Assembly: GCF_905220565.1 (NCBI RefSeq)
Contig: NC_059408.1
Location: 6,944,508-7,008,507 of the forward strand
DNA from: Melitaea cinxia
Lineage: Eukaryota; Arthropoda; Insecta; Lepidoptera; Nymphalidae
Direction of reading: 5' to 3'
DNA: 64,000 nucleotides
Below, one piece after another: positions 23,116-34,667 of this stretch. The stretch's first letter is position 1; every line of letters begins with the position of its first letter. Below the pieces are notes generated by a model that saw nothing but the letters and a program-made list of their open reading frames with translations, made no database searches and was not told the DNA's origin. Position numbers and translations under genes: made by a program.

Positions 23116-23214
23116 CAAACACAAATATAGCACCCAGACTCAGGTGGAAGTCGAAACCACAACCCGAGGAGCAGAAAGCAGGGCAATACTACTAATTGCG
23201 CTAACGGGCTAGTC
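22950..23214 (-). repeat. tRNA-derived SINE1 copy 1 (decayed, with long AT tract)
   Basis: The minus strand begins GACTAGCCCGTTAGCGCAAT, a tRNA-like A-box region, has a damaged B box (GTTTCGACTTCC) and the CTGAGTCTGGGTG segment, then a TA microsatellite, then a body ending AGGAACAGGCGACCGTATGT. The same order is in the better kept copy at 32140-32403. Confidence 0.85.
23059..23109. repeat. (AT)n microsatellite
   Basis: About 25 uninterrupted AT units inside SINE1 copy 1, at the junction of its tRNA-like head and body. The sister SINE has only a mixed AT-rich stretch here. Confidence 0.95.
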
Positions 23215-23459
23215 AGTTTACAAAATGTACAAATATCCAATTTGTGTTAAACAAAATTTTTATTTCACTTCTAATAACACCCAATTCTATAACTTTCTGA
23301 ATTGAGGAAGCCTCCTTATATATAGCACATAGATCTTAATCGAATGTCAAATATTCGTACTCTGTATGTACTATACTATACTTGATATTTTAAAAAGCTG
23401 ATCTATTGTAATTTAGCTTCCACTCAGGTAGAGGAATATCAGATCCTTCACGTAAAGGC

Positions 23460-23735
23460 ATTTTCAACCAAATTTAAAAAAGGAGAAACTTTAAATTTGA
23501 CTGTATTTTTTTTTTCTGTATGAACCCTCATATCTTTTGGCTATATGATTTTGATGATTTTTTTTTTAAATGAAAGCTAATAAGCTGTATTCCCATTTAA
23601 ATTTAATTGTTATCTGACAAGTACGTTTTGAGTTGTCGCTCATAATATGTATTTGACTGTTTTTTTTTTTTTTTGTTTAACCTACCTTGTGTTACTTGTC
23701 GATTAGTCGGTTATTATCGTTTGCAAGCAACTCAA
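23460..23735 (+). repeat. Degenerate family A copy
   Basis: Recognisable by AAAAAAGGAGAAACT at the left, CCCATTTAAATTTAATTG, GTACGTTTTGAGTT, CTACCTTGTGTTACTTGTCG and GTTTGCAAGCAACTCAATTA at the right. More diverged than the other copies. Confidence 0.7.
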
Positions 23736-25559
23736 TTACGAGAACTTATTAATTTTCAATTATTGCGTTATTTTCATTAAATTTTCATATTTATGAGGTA
23801 TTAATTTTTAATATACCTGTCTGTTAGTCTGAACATATTAAAATGATTTAATTTTAAAGAATAAATCATAATGTAATGCATGGTAGCGCAATAAATGTAA
23901 AGATGTGGTTCGTTAATTTTTGTTTGTAATTTTTACTGATCTCCATGAATATAAAAATACAGTTTGTTATGTCCAGGGATTAGATGTTATGTTAAATGGC
24001 GCTTTTTTTAAAATATACTTTAACCTTTTTGTATCACAGCTATATATTTTTTTACTTTGTTTATATTCGAACAACAAAAATGTTAATACACGCCTTTTTC
24101 ATGTATCTCGACATTGAATAATTATCGTATTTATTACTTAGTACCAACTTAGTTTGATTTTCCTAGAACCTATTGAAATAACATTAATTTAAGATGGATG
24201 GATTAAAACATGATCTATTAATCTTTATATTAATATCTGTTGGCATAGTTTTTGGATTTAAGATAAATCTTCTTTAGACAAATACATGGATTTTTTAATA
24301 CGTTTTTCAAAGGTCATGTTATTATAAGAAATTCTATCATAAGTCAAAAGATCACTAATTTGCTAGCGCATTTTTAATTTTCTGAGATATACTCGCATGT
24401 CGTTCAAATGAACAAAAGTGAAAATGTTAAATATTTAAAGCATTCAGTACTTAATGAAAGCAGAAGCATATTTATTCCCGTGAGTCAACATAAAGGGTAA
24501 AAGAATTATTTGCTAGATGCCATCAGAACATTTTAAATGTTTTCAATAGCAACTAATAGAAATTACATGATCTATCATAAATTCAATGAAATCAATGAAA
24601 AGTCATCAATGAAAGCGTACCTTGAACATTTTCGTTTTGTCTTGTAATGACCTTCCTGAGTGTAAATAAAACTTCATTTTCTTTTCCTTGTCTTAAAATT
24701 ATTATTTTTTTATTTAATAATATATTTAAATCTATTCAAGGGTTCTCGAACAGTGCTCTTACGAATATAAATAACATAATTTTTCTGTATGTATATAATT
24801 TTTTTATGTAAATATCTATATATTAAAACCTTACTTGTAATATATTCGCTCTATGTAGTTCGTAACACGTTTCTGAATGTACGTATCATAATAACGACCA
24901 TTTAACTACTGAGATGCGAAACGTTTAATGTTTACATGTGTACCAATTTAGGCCTCTGAACCGGGGGTCACGCGATAAGATGGCGGGGCAAGCTCGATAA
25001 TAATTAAATGCACACAACACCACCCACGGCCCAATAGATCTACTTTTCATAATACAATCACGGATAAAGGAAAACATGAATGCTGTGTGCAATGAAATAT
25101 TTATACAGTAAACATTAAAAAAAAGTAAATAAATAATCCACTAATATGACAGTGATGTAATTGTAATATACGGTTGTGTACAACTCGAATTACCCGTGAG
25201 GACTGTTAATGTCAATCTCCAGCTGTCACTTGCTAGTTGGATTTTAATAAAATTCAGTATGATGAATAGATTATACATAAATTGGAACATGAATTATTAT
25301 ATACTGCATCTCAGGAAACGGAACTATCATTTTAATCCATTCCACTGAATTCGCGTATTTACGATTCACGTTTGTATCGTGTGTGTTGTGTAGAATAATG
25401 AGATACCTATGCATTATCGATTATTATCAATGTACGGGAGTGAGTATATTACCGATTATTTTCTCACACACAAACATCCACTCGATGATAAAATTTGCTT
25501 GTTTAAGGTTATGGTGTCGTTCACTCGGTATTGGTAATTGTTCAGTTAGCGTAATCGTG

Positions 25560-25578
25560 TTAAGAGGAAAGGGTACCG
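25560..25578. repeat. 19-mer shared in inverse orientation with 29408-29426
   Basis: TTAAGAGGAAAGGGTACCG occurs here and as its exact reverse complement at 29408-29426. It directly precedes the inverted-repeat element below and may be part of it. Confidence 0.7.
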
Positions 25579-25596
25579 GGTCTTTCTCCATACAAA

Positions 25597-25908
25597 CGTA
25601 GTCGACTGTTTTCTCCCTGGATAATGACACTAGATCAAATATTTTTGTGACATAGAACTCTTTGCTGCCATGACCATGCCCCTATGTTTTGATTTTTTTC
25701 ATATTCTTATTATCATAGAAATTAGGAGACTTCAAAAACTCGAAATATTGCATAATTTTTTGTACATTTTCAGACACTCATTAAAAAAAATATATGCATA
25801 CTTTCAAAAAAATGAAAACATAGGGGCATAGCCGAAGTCTTCTTTTATTTTCTAAAAAAAAAATTTTTAAAAAATTGCCATGTTCTGAGGAGAAAACAGT
25901 CGACTACG
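25597..25908. mobile_element. Inverted-repeat (MITE-like) element
   Basis: CGTAGTCGACTGTTTTCTCC (25597-25616) is exactly reverse-complemented at 25889-25908. An inner pair ATGCCCCTATGTTTT (25676-25690) and its complement (25815-25829) has the same centre of symmetry within a few bases. Between the pairs the arms are more diverged. No transposase frame. The outer limits could extend beyond these repeats. Confidence 0.7.
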
Positions 25909-26899
25909 AAACACTGTTTTGGTCAAAAATTATATACCTAAAACGGTCTGAGCTGCAGTTGTCCCTTTCTTGCTTTTTGGGGGATAGGTCTGGGGGAGGA
26001 AGGGTCAAAGCAATACGTATATACGCCAGCGAAGTGATGCCTCATAGTCGACAATTATATCGATACACTAGTGATGTTATTTTTAGTCGATATTTTCTAA
26101 AATTCGTATTAACAAAATTAAATAATTTCTCTTTTCATAACTACAATAAAACCGTATTTGTATATGCGGTTTTTATTGTAACACTGTGCAAACCTGGGCT
26201 AACGAAGGGTTTCGCTAACAAATAACAATGATAATTATGGTAAATAACTGTGTTGTTTGTTTTTGGTATCAAAAGGGCTCAATACAAGGATTTCAAAAAA
26301 GTATATTATGATTATTATTACCGTAATACTAATAAAAAATACAATAAGAAAGTTTAAAAAATTAGGACTGCTCTTTCCCATGCCTATGCCAAGTAAGCTG
26401 CGAGCCGCGCTTCTTCCTCGCCTCCTAGGCGAAAAACAACTTCGGGGTTTACTCTTTCCAATATATTTTTTTATCAATTTCGGAATACTTTGTAAAAAGC
26501 TATGCATGGTCAAGCATAAATAAATATAGGTATGTGGCGACTTTAGAACCTCGACTGTATCAAAATTAGTGGGGGGGCAGGCAAATGATGGGTAAAGATT
26601 TCTCACAAAAAAATGCTTGCATTGAATTAAAATAAATGTTTATTGATTATTAGTTATAACTTCCTCCTAGAATAGACAATAGTGAGTGTAGTCTGCTGTA
26701 GCTGTTCCTGTTCCATCGAAATCCTTAGGTAATTTTTTATCAGTTTTAGTTTTGAAAAACATCAAGTTAATACCTCCGGAAAATTGGATGCAAGGCTATT
26801 GAATTTTATCAGTAATAATTCCATGATTTCTTTAATGGAATGAATGTTTTGAATTTCGGATTTTAAGCTAATTTAAAGAGCTTGTAGTTCCAAGCTGGA

Positions 26900-27640
26900 G
26901 AGTTATTAGCCTTGACCTGCAGCAATAGATGCGGGGGATCGTTCGCTTCAGCCTGTGAGGCCAATACTATTAGTGAATTCCTATGAATCTTCCGCATCTA
27001 TATGGGGGATTCACAGGCGCATAACCTGAAGAAGAGATTCAACGCTGCCTCCGGGTCTTACAGGTAGTAAATCACTAGGGCAAAGTTCAAACACAGCAGA
27101 ATTGGCGAGAGACTATTGGGCTTTCCAAATGGAACCCATGCCTTTTGTTTCTTACAAAAGCTGTCGAAGGTAACTTTCTTTAGTCTACACTTCCATCATT
27201 GCGCGAACCTGAAGGCTCTCTGGCATATTATGCGAAAAAGTAAGCGAAATTCTTTGCACTCTTTTTGCGTCGAATTCAACTCTTGACGATGAGGGAAAAG
27301 CACCACCGAGCATTCCACGGTGCGAACATGCGATGCGTAATGTGCACTATGAGCAGTGTCGTTTGTCGTGTTCTACATTATTTCGATGTCAAGAAGTCTA
27401 GTGGTGCTAATTGTATCCACCAGTGGTTTGCAACCAATGTGCGAGCTTCGTGCGCAATGTTTCCGCGTACATTCAAAGTGTGGAATGACCTTGCTAGAAT
27501 TTGGGGGTTTTAAAGCGTCTAGTGTCTACATCTTTTCTCTAAAGGCCATGGGCGACGGTAGCCGTTATAAATCAGATGGCTTCGTCTGCTTGTGTGCCCC
27601 ATTCTTATATAAAAAAGATTAATTCATTGTTCATAATGAT
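26900..27640 (+). repeat. GC-richer segment, possible LINE debris
   Basis: Less AT-rich than its surroundings, with short overlapping frames at 27265-27513 and 27356-27622. The end of one (PRTFKVWNDLARI) vaguely recalls the R-x-x-x-WN-x-L motif at the C-terminus of non-LTR reverse transcriptase proteins. I cannot assign it with confidence. Confidence 0.35.
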
Positions 27641-27961
27641 TAACTGAATCCCGAAATAAACGATACAGAATGTTATCAACAATTGGGCGCACGCTTGACT
27701 CGGATAAAAGGGGACTGCTTTTCAGACTTCAGTCATTTCTGAAGTTAAAACTCTATAGGTATCTATGACAGTTTTTTTATTCTTTTTTCCAGGAAGCACA
27801 AGATTAAGTGACATTGTGGATAGCATTTTACTAATTTTTGCTTGCACACCTTAGGGGCCCTGTAAATAGGGGGCCCCGTATCATTGATACGGCTGATACG
27901 GCAGTAGTTACGCCCTGAGTGGCACCCAATTCCCTACTTCGGGAATACGTATATTCTCAAC

Positions 27962-28159
27962 TTACTTTACTCTATTCTTTTTAATCCTGTTGTACCTGCT
28001 TATCTAAAACGACGATTTAAGTTTCTTAGTGATTCCAATGAACGCAGTTTTCGTTCTGAGGAAAGCTTACTTCTTGAATTTCCCTCTCACTCCTCTTTCG
28101 TTTATACTAAATCTTCCACTGTTCAAGCTTGTCGACTTAGGAATTTTATAGACGTGTAA
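27962..28159 (+). pseudogene. LINE reverse transcriptase C-terminal fragment
   Basis: An open frame reads NPVVPAYLKRRFKF, SFRSEESLLLEFPSHSSF, VYTKSSTVQACRLRNFID and stops at 28157-28159. The pattern L-x-x-P-x-H-x-x-x-(V/F)-x-x-x-S-(F/S)-T-V-x-A-x-R-L-x-N is typical of the C-terminal tail of Jockey-like non-LTR retrotransposon ORF2 proteins. The polymerase and endonuclease domains are absent, so this is a 5'-truncated dead copy. The preceding GC-rich palindromic stretch (27854-27910, GGGGCCC...GGGCCCC and CCGTATCATTGATACGG) may be from the same or another insertion. A family A copy begins 16 bases after the stop. Confidence 0.65.
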
Positions 28160-28174
28160 AATCGGTTTCTATTT

Positions 28175-28731
28175 TTAACCCACTTCCAAAAAAGGAGGAA
28201 GCTCTCAATTTAACTGTATTTTTTATGTATGTTACTTCAGAACTTTTGACTGAGTGGACCGATTTCTACAAATTTTTTTTTAATCGAAAGGTGGTGTGTG
28301 TCATTTGGTCTCACTTGAGTTTATTTGAGATCTAACAACAACTTTTCGAGTAATATAAATAATACGTTTTTACTTGACTATTTTCGTCGACCTACGTTGT
28401 ATTATACCGCATAACTTTTTACTAGGTGTACCGATTTTGATGATTTTTAATTTAATCGAAAGCTGATGTTTATCGTGTAGTCATATTTAAATTTCATCGA
28501 GATCTGATAACAAATTTTTGAGTAATCTTTAATAACGCGTATTTACTTGACTATATTTTCGTCTACCTTTGTTGTATTACATGTCGATGTAATTGAAGTC
28601 GGCTTTTTTTCCTTTGCGTACAAGTCGAACTCGGTCCACCCAGTCAAAAGTTCTGAAGTAACAAATATACAAAAAAAAAAGAAAAATACAATCGAATTAA
28701 GAACCTCCTCCTTTTTTGGAAGTCGGTTAAA
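28175..28731. repeat. Family A copy with left ends at both sides
   Basis: It starts with a left end (TTAACCCACTTCCAAAAAAG), reaches the right-end motif GAAGTCGGCTTTTTTCC near 28600, and then continues from about 28622 as an inverted left-end segment (CGGTCCACCCAGTCAAAAGT, ending GGAAGTCGGTTAA). This gives a compound copy with symmetrical outer ends. Confidence 0.82.
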
Positions 28732-28739
28732 AATCAATC

Positions 28740-28800
28740 TGATACCTATTATTATTTTCTGTTGGTGTTCAATAAAGTGTATTGTTATGTTATGTCATGT
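28740..28800 (+). repeat. Possible retroelement 3' tail (TATGT)n
   Basis: TGGTGTTCAATAAAGTGTAT followed by TGTTATGTTATGTCATGTTA resembles a polyadenylation signal followed by a short tandem tail. Weak call. Confidence 0.35.
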
Positions 28801-29109
28801 TAATCAACCACTCTTTAAAAAAATTCAATCGATTACGTAATTTGCCTAACTAAAAAAACATAAATAAAATAATAATTGAAAAAGTCGCCTTCATGAATTT
28901 TGTAAGAGTACAGTACATAATGTTTGAAATTGGTGTAATTTATTTAGCTATCTTTGTGTAACTATTGAATTTTTATCTTGTTCCAGCTTTTTCAATTGAC
29001 TTTCTAATAGTTGTTCTTCACGCAGGCGGCTTTTCTTGTTTTTTTTTTATTTATAATATTATTTTTAACCATTGTTATATCGCCGCAATTATATGTTAAT
29101 TAATATATA

Positions 29110-29430
29110 TATAATTATAATAATAGTGAGCCGAGTCACAGCAATACGATGCAGAACAAATTCAATAAAACAAGCCAAATTCAGAAAAATAGCACTATGC
29201 GCTATATGTACTCGTAGTCAATCACAAACGAAAGATGCGAATACTAAAATATCGTCAACAATTAATAGCTGAATAGCCGGCGCACGCACACTAACAACAC
29301 GACAGTCACACATAGAAAAAACGGGGCGGAGATGGCGCGGGGCGCGGTAGCGGCATGCAGCGCGACAGAAACATTTTATTCAAATACCTATTTTTGAAAA
29401 GTCTCTTCGGTACCCTTTCCTCTTAATGTT
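29110..29430. repeat. GC-rich dispersed repeat candidate
   Basis: A GC-rich stretch (GGGGCGGAGATGGCGCGGGG around 29325) unlike the surrounding intron, ending in the reverse complement of the 19-mer seen at 25560-25578. No exon signals or conserved frame. Confidence 0.45.
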
Positions 29431-29689
29431 GTATACAATTTGAATCGGTTTCTTTCCAATAAATTATCGCTTTAGATGTGTAAATGCATTCTCTCGAACG
29501 CTCTGGGGACGGCTCGTGCTAAATTTTGAAAATTATTGTAATGATACATATGTGGCTAAAATTATTATCCTCGTGATATTAAAAGTTGTTAATACTACCG
29601 TTAATGTCACGACGTAGGTATATAATTATGGTTAAGAATATTTAAAAATTTGCTTTATTTGTAAGGTATTATGGTAAATGAATAGATTT

Positions 29690-29850
29690 ATCAGAACGTT
29701 TACTCGGATTTTTTTATTGGGCGGACCGATTTCGACGATTCTTTTTTTAATCGAAAGGTGGTGCTTTTTATGGGGTCCCATTTAAATGTAATCGAGACCT
29801 GGCAAGTACTTTTTGAGTTATCTCTATAAATACATCTGTGTATCTCTATA
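29690..29850 (+). repeat. Family A internal fragment
   Basis: Contains GGGCGGACCGATTTCGACGA, TTTAATCGAAAGGTGGTG, CCCATTTAAATGTAATCGAG and GTACTTTTTGAGTTATCTC, i.e. one module of family A without either end. Confidence 0.75.
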
Positions 29851-29936
29851 AATACATGTGTGTATATACAATGCATAATAATTCAATCATTAATAATTTT
29901 AGTAAATTACAAATCGCAATTTTTTATTTATATAAC

Positions 29937-30165
29937 TTGGTCGGCAAACAAGCATACGGCTTCAACTGGTGGTAAATGCGTTGCTTATAAAACGTTTGCG
30001 TTGCCGACTCTATACCCAATTTCCCCAGGCTCTGATCACCTTACTCATCAACAGGAACACAACATTGCTTAAAAACGGTATTATTTAGCTGTGATCTTCT
30101 GTAAGGTCGAGGTACTACGTCGAAAGACTAGTTGGGCTACTCCATAATTTGAGCAGGAAATTTGA
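29937..30165 (+). repeat. Repeat D copy 2
   Basis: Begins TTGGTCGGCAAACAAGCATA and contains TATTATTTAGCTGTGATCTT and CTGTAAGGTCGAGGTACTAC; ends GAGCAGGAAATTTGAGC. The frame at 29860-30072 lies in it and is not a gene. Confidence 0.8.
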
Positions 30166-30903
30166 GCAAAAAATATTAACAGGCATTTTGTTTGAATTTA
30201 CTTGTTTCCTCTTATAAAACTCTTATCATCTAATTTATATGCACAAATGAAAGAAAAGCTAGCAGTGATTAAAACTTAGAAGCTCGGCACAGAACTTTTC
30301 ATACATAATGCACCAGACGTTGTGGTATAATGAGCAACACGCAGTGTTTTTGTTTCTGCGTTTAAAATCCAAAAGCATTTGTGAATGTTGCAAATCATAC
30401 ATATTTGTTACATATATTCAAAACGAAGACAACAAGCCCAACTCTTAATAGGATGAGATCTTTTGTTGAGGGATCCATAAATATCACAAAAACAAACTTC
30501 TGTGCCACGTCAAACATCATTATCTGTTTTACACAAAACTTTCTGTAGCTAGGATCGAGCCAGCGATCTCTGTCACTGCTGCCAGTTGCCATAACTTTTG
30601 CGTTAACACTCGTCATACACACACACAGTTATATAAATAACGAGGTTGAAGACTTGTGTGTGTTAAAATGTTTTTTTTTTTTTTGCATTAGGAAGACACA
30701 ACGAGGTTACCTACATTTACAAAATAACATTTTAACTGGCTGATTCATCCTTACACTTCGTAAGTGATTGTAGATAGATTTATGATAAGTGTAGGCGTTA
30801 GTTTTCAATAAAGACGGCTTCCTATAAGCTTTGCTTCAATATAATTTCCTACCAAATATATATTGACATTTTATTTATGACTTTTTAGGTATTTCATTAG
30901 AAA

Positions 30904-31178
30904 CTGAGGTAGGGCACAGCAGAAAATTTCCTGCTCAAAATATGGAGCAGCCCGACTGGGGAAGTACCTCGCTCGACCTTACAGAAGACCACAGCTAAAT
31001 GATACTGTTTTCAAGCAGTATTGTGTTCCTGCTGGTGACTAAGGTGACCAGAGCTCCTAGGAGGGATTGGGGATGGGGTCGGCAACGCGCTTGCGATGCA
31101 TCTGGTATTGCAGGAGTCTATAAGCTACGGTAATTGCTTCCCATCAGGTGAGCCGTACGCTTTTTTGCCGACCTAGTT
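30904..31178 (-). repeat. Repeat D copy 3 (fullest, reverse)
   Basis: Reads CTGAGGTAGGGCACAGCAGA at the left to AGGTGAGCCGTACGC, TTGCCGACCTAGTTAA at the right, the reverse complement of the order in copies 1 and 2. This is the most complete copy in the window (about 275 bp) and defines the family. No tRNA-like boxes recognised. Confidence 0.85.
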
Positions 31179-31622
31179 AACTTAAAAAAAAAACGTTGAA
31201 TTTTGAAAATGTCAAGGAGTAACGTGAGAAATAGAGGTTCTGTCTGGGCATATAAAAAGCTTTGACGCATAGTAACATACACACCGTATCCGCAAACGTC
31301 AACAAATTTGACGACTGTTCAATACTCGATGTGTTTCTAACCGAAACGGTTCTACGTAGAGCTATAATTGTGTTAACACTTGGTTATTTTTAGATTTCCG
31401 TAACCTAACAAAACAGAGGGTGCCAACGGATCTTATTACAAAAAGCTATCAAACCGACTGTCGGCCACAGTGTTTTGTCTATTTTTTTTGCTACCCGAAT
31501 AGGTAGAAACATCGAATTTTTAAAACATGTGTGAAAACTAAACATCATAATCCTCCTAATAATTGATAGAGGAGATAGTAAATCTTTTGACTACCTTTTA
31601 ACAAGTACTTAGTTACATATTA

Positions 31623-31944
31623 CTAGCTGTGCCCGCGACTTCGTCCGCGTGTCGTTGGTTTTAACAAAAAAGATATTGTTAAGTTCGCAGAGATATAATA
31701 GAAATAAATTACTTCAATAAAAGTAGCCTAAGTTACTCCTTACTACATTAGCTATCTGCCAGTGATAGTCCCGTCAAAATCGGTCCAGCCGTTTCAGAGA
31801 TCAGCCGGAACAGACAGACAGACAGACAAAAATTGTAAAAAAAAATGTTATTTTGGCATATGTACCGTGTGTACATCCATATGCATTTATTAAAAAGCGG
31901 TTATTTTAATATTACCAACAGACACTTTTATTTATTTGTATAGA
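31623..31944 (-). mobile_element. Complete Helitron-like element (322 bp)
   Basis: On the minus strand it starts A|TCTATACAAATAAATAAAAG and ends CGCGGACGAAGTCGCGGGCA CAGCTAG|T: 5'-TC, a CGCG...CGCG hairpin a few bases before the end, 3'-CTAG, and A/T flanks. It carries a TGTC-rich microsatellite and the CTGGACCGATTTTGACGGGA block. It is the best reference copy for the copies at 4806, 9291, 41412 and 57130. Non-autonomous; no Rep/helicase frame exists in the window. Confidence 0.88.
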
Positions 31945-32139
31945 TTTATAACAAGTCATTAATTTTTTCGGAATCGGAACTGGCCCAGAGGCCTGGCTGG
32001 TTATTCTAAGATAAATTCCTTTTTTATGTCTCGAAATGAAAATCTTCATCTTTGTACAAATTGTTCAAACTCGTATTTATAGCGTAGGTATAACTCGTTG
32101 TATTCCCTATTCAGAATTTTTAATTTATCTGGATTCAGT

Positions 32140-32403
32140 TATATTAATAAATATTAATAAATATTTACACATAACACACGGTCGTCTGTTCCTAAAGTAA
32201 GCAACTTAATGCTTGTGTTATAGGTAACAGCCGACTGGTATATAGCTACATATTTTTTTTTTCCGATAAACATACTTATAAATAATACATATATAAATAT
32301 ATAAATAAATATTTATATTACACCCAGACTCGGGGTGGGAATCGAACCCACAACCCTCGGAGCAGAAAGCAGGGTCACTACAAACTGCGCCAACGGGCTA
32401 GTC
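32140..32403 (-). repeat. tRNA-derived SINE1 copy 2 with intact A and B boxes
   Basis: The minus strand begins GACTAGCCCGTTGGCGCAGT. The A box TGGCGCAGTTTG (complement of 32381-32392) and B box GGTTCGATTCC (complement of 32338-32348) are about 33 nt apart, as in RNA polymerase III promoters of tRNA-derived SINEs. A body with TAAGTTGCTTACTTTAGGAA follows after an AT-rich spacer. It is not a functional tRNA: the cloverleaf 3' half and acceptor pairing are not evident. Confidence 0.88.
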
Positions 32404-32709
32404 AAATGTATAAATGTTCTTACTACTAATTATATATAGTAGTAAACACATTCGTCCACTTGGAACTAACATCCGACTTATCTCATAGTACGCTACCCGA
32501 ACTCGAAATACTGCACGAAATTGTGTTAACATCTCGTTCGTAACGGTGTGGGAATTTTTAAAGAGGGTTATTTCGGGTCGAACAAACTTTATACGCTCCA
32601 TGAATTTCTTAACGCGTTAATTTAGTTTTATATATTTGTTATTTTATTTGCGACGTCCTCGGAATTCGTTATATAGTTACCTAAAAGGTATTAAAAATAA
32701 CAATTGTTT

Positions 32710-32855
32710 TTAACCGACTTCAAAAAAGAAGTACCCTCGAAAATCGTAGTGACGACTAGTGCGTTTGTTAATTTTTTTCGTCTTCTTACGTTGTATTACG
32801 TGTCGATGTAATTGAAATCGGGTTTTTTTTTTAGTTTGCTAACAAACACCGTTAT
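32710..32855 (+). repeat. Family A fragment, internally deleted subtype
   Basis: The left end TTAACCGACTTCAAAAAAGA jumps directly to CGAAAATCGTAGTGACGACT and on to the right end AACAAACACCGTTA. Same internal subtype as the copy at 365-661. Confidence 0.8.
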
Positions 32856-33419
32856 CAGATTCAAACTAGAACAAATATTCGTTGAATTCACAGTAGATTT
32901 TTATAATTATAGCGAAAAGGATTGTTTTAGAAAAATCGTACTAGAGAAGAAAAAAAAAAGATTGTTATGAAAAGTTCTTCCAGTTATGAATTCCAGTTCC
33001 GGTGTAGCAAGCAACAGACGTATGAAGAAAGTCACTCGCGACAAAATAATTTCGAAAATCGTATCTAAACCTGTGTAAGAAATATTTCTTTGCAATATAA
33101 CACGTGTTGTGGCAGAAAGTGCAAGAAGATTACCATAAAATACGATTATTAGCTGTAAAACAAACATTACTGCATAATCATAAATAGCTTAAAATTCTGT
33201 GATGAAGTGAAGTCGGGTCGAATGCAAGTAGTAACAACATTTGACAGAGCTGCCAAACTTACCATCCAAACAATCTGACAGATAATGTGTGCCATATTAA
33301 AAACAAATAAATTCTACCATTCACAATGAAAATGCGCCAAATTTGATTTTTTCTTGCCCTAATTGAATTTCAGATAAAAAAAAATGTATGTCCAAATGTG
33401 CATGTGTGGTGTGCAAACA

Positions 33420-33510
33420 TTACTGGATAAAATTAAAGAAAAGATGGCGAGACAATATCAATCACAGAGTCCGTTACTCGTAATGTTAAATAAAAAAGCT
33501 TATTATTATT
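33420..33510 (+). repeat. Possible retroelement tail
   Basis: AAAGATGGCGAGACAATATC and AATAAAAAAGCTTATTATTA TTACTATG resemble the 3' end of a non-LTR element with an (ATT)n tail. Low confidence. Confidence 0.3.
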
Positions 33511-34667
33511 ACTATGTATATATTACATAAAAATGAAGTTGTACTAGACAGAAAAATAAAACACACGTTTTGTATTCATTACATTAAGCCCACTTAACAT
33601 ACTAATATATGTAAAGGTCAAAAGTCTTGCATAGTGCATCTTAATATCTTGGTAAGTATAAATCAAAATTATTGCACGAGTTTTTATATGTTATATGTAT
33701 ATATAATATGTGTAGTAGTAACTAGTAAGATACAAAGTATTGTAAAGTAGGGTAGGTATAAAAGGAATCGTCTTAAACTAAAAATATTAAGATTTTTAAA
33801 ACTGAATTACAAAACATATACATACATATCAGCGATTGACAATTACGTATGCTATTGTTTCATATTTTTCATAGTACGATATTGAATTTACGAAAGTAAA
33901 ATAACTCTTGCACAGATTTGTGCCCCTAAATTTGGTTCACCACATCTAATGAATCATAAACTTCAGAAATTTCTAAAATCAGTACCAGCACATAATTAAC
34001 GTGAATTAGTCAACTATAATTTCACATATGTAGGTACGTGTGCGAGATTATATATGTATGAATTAATGCCATAAATAAAGTTCACTGCGGAAACTCATTC
34101 ATACAAATAATTATGCATATATTTATGTATAATAATGTGTTAGCACAAATAATGTTATGTGCACACGATTCAACACTACGATGAGCCTCTTTTCCGTAGT
34201 CGTAACATATGTTAAAGGTTAGCGCTGTTTATAATAAATAATGCAAAATATTGATAAAATGTTACTACGATAAAGAAGCCAATGTTTCTTCACGTTCGCC
34301 TTTTGTATCCGTTTAATTGACGTTTAGACGTGTGTTAGATGGCTGTAAACATAATTTCTGTTTAAACAACCTCGTTCCGAATTCTTTTTTAAAGCAAATG
34401 CTATTTTCAAAATGTTTAATTTTGACTTGATCTATCTATATTTAGTGTTATGATAAACTTTCCACCTCCACAATACCACAGATGTGTGAAAATTCTGTTC
34501 CTTTGATAAAAAAATATTTAAGCTAACTTATAAATAAGTTTATTTGCTATTATTTAACTCATTTCGAGTCAAAATTATGAATCACGAGTGGCATAAATTT
34601 TGAACGCGAAGCAAACATTTTTGAAAAATTAAGATATTATTCTTTATTTTTCGTACATGTACACTAT

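Noticed and set aside
24950..25030. Possible promoter or first exon (GC-richer patch with AAGATGGCGGGGC)
   Set aside because: Only a short patch, without a core promoter arrangement or an open frame with a donor that could be supported.
25875..26225. 116-codon plus frame
   Set aside because: Starts inside the inverted-repeat element and has no recognisable motif.
32338..32403. tRNA gene from A and B boxes
   Set aside because: Boxes are intact but the rest continues into a repeated SINE body and a full cloverleaf is not supported.
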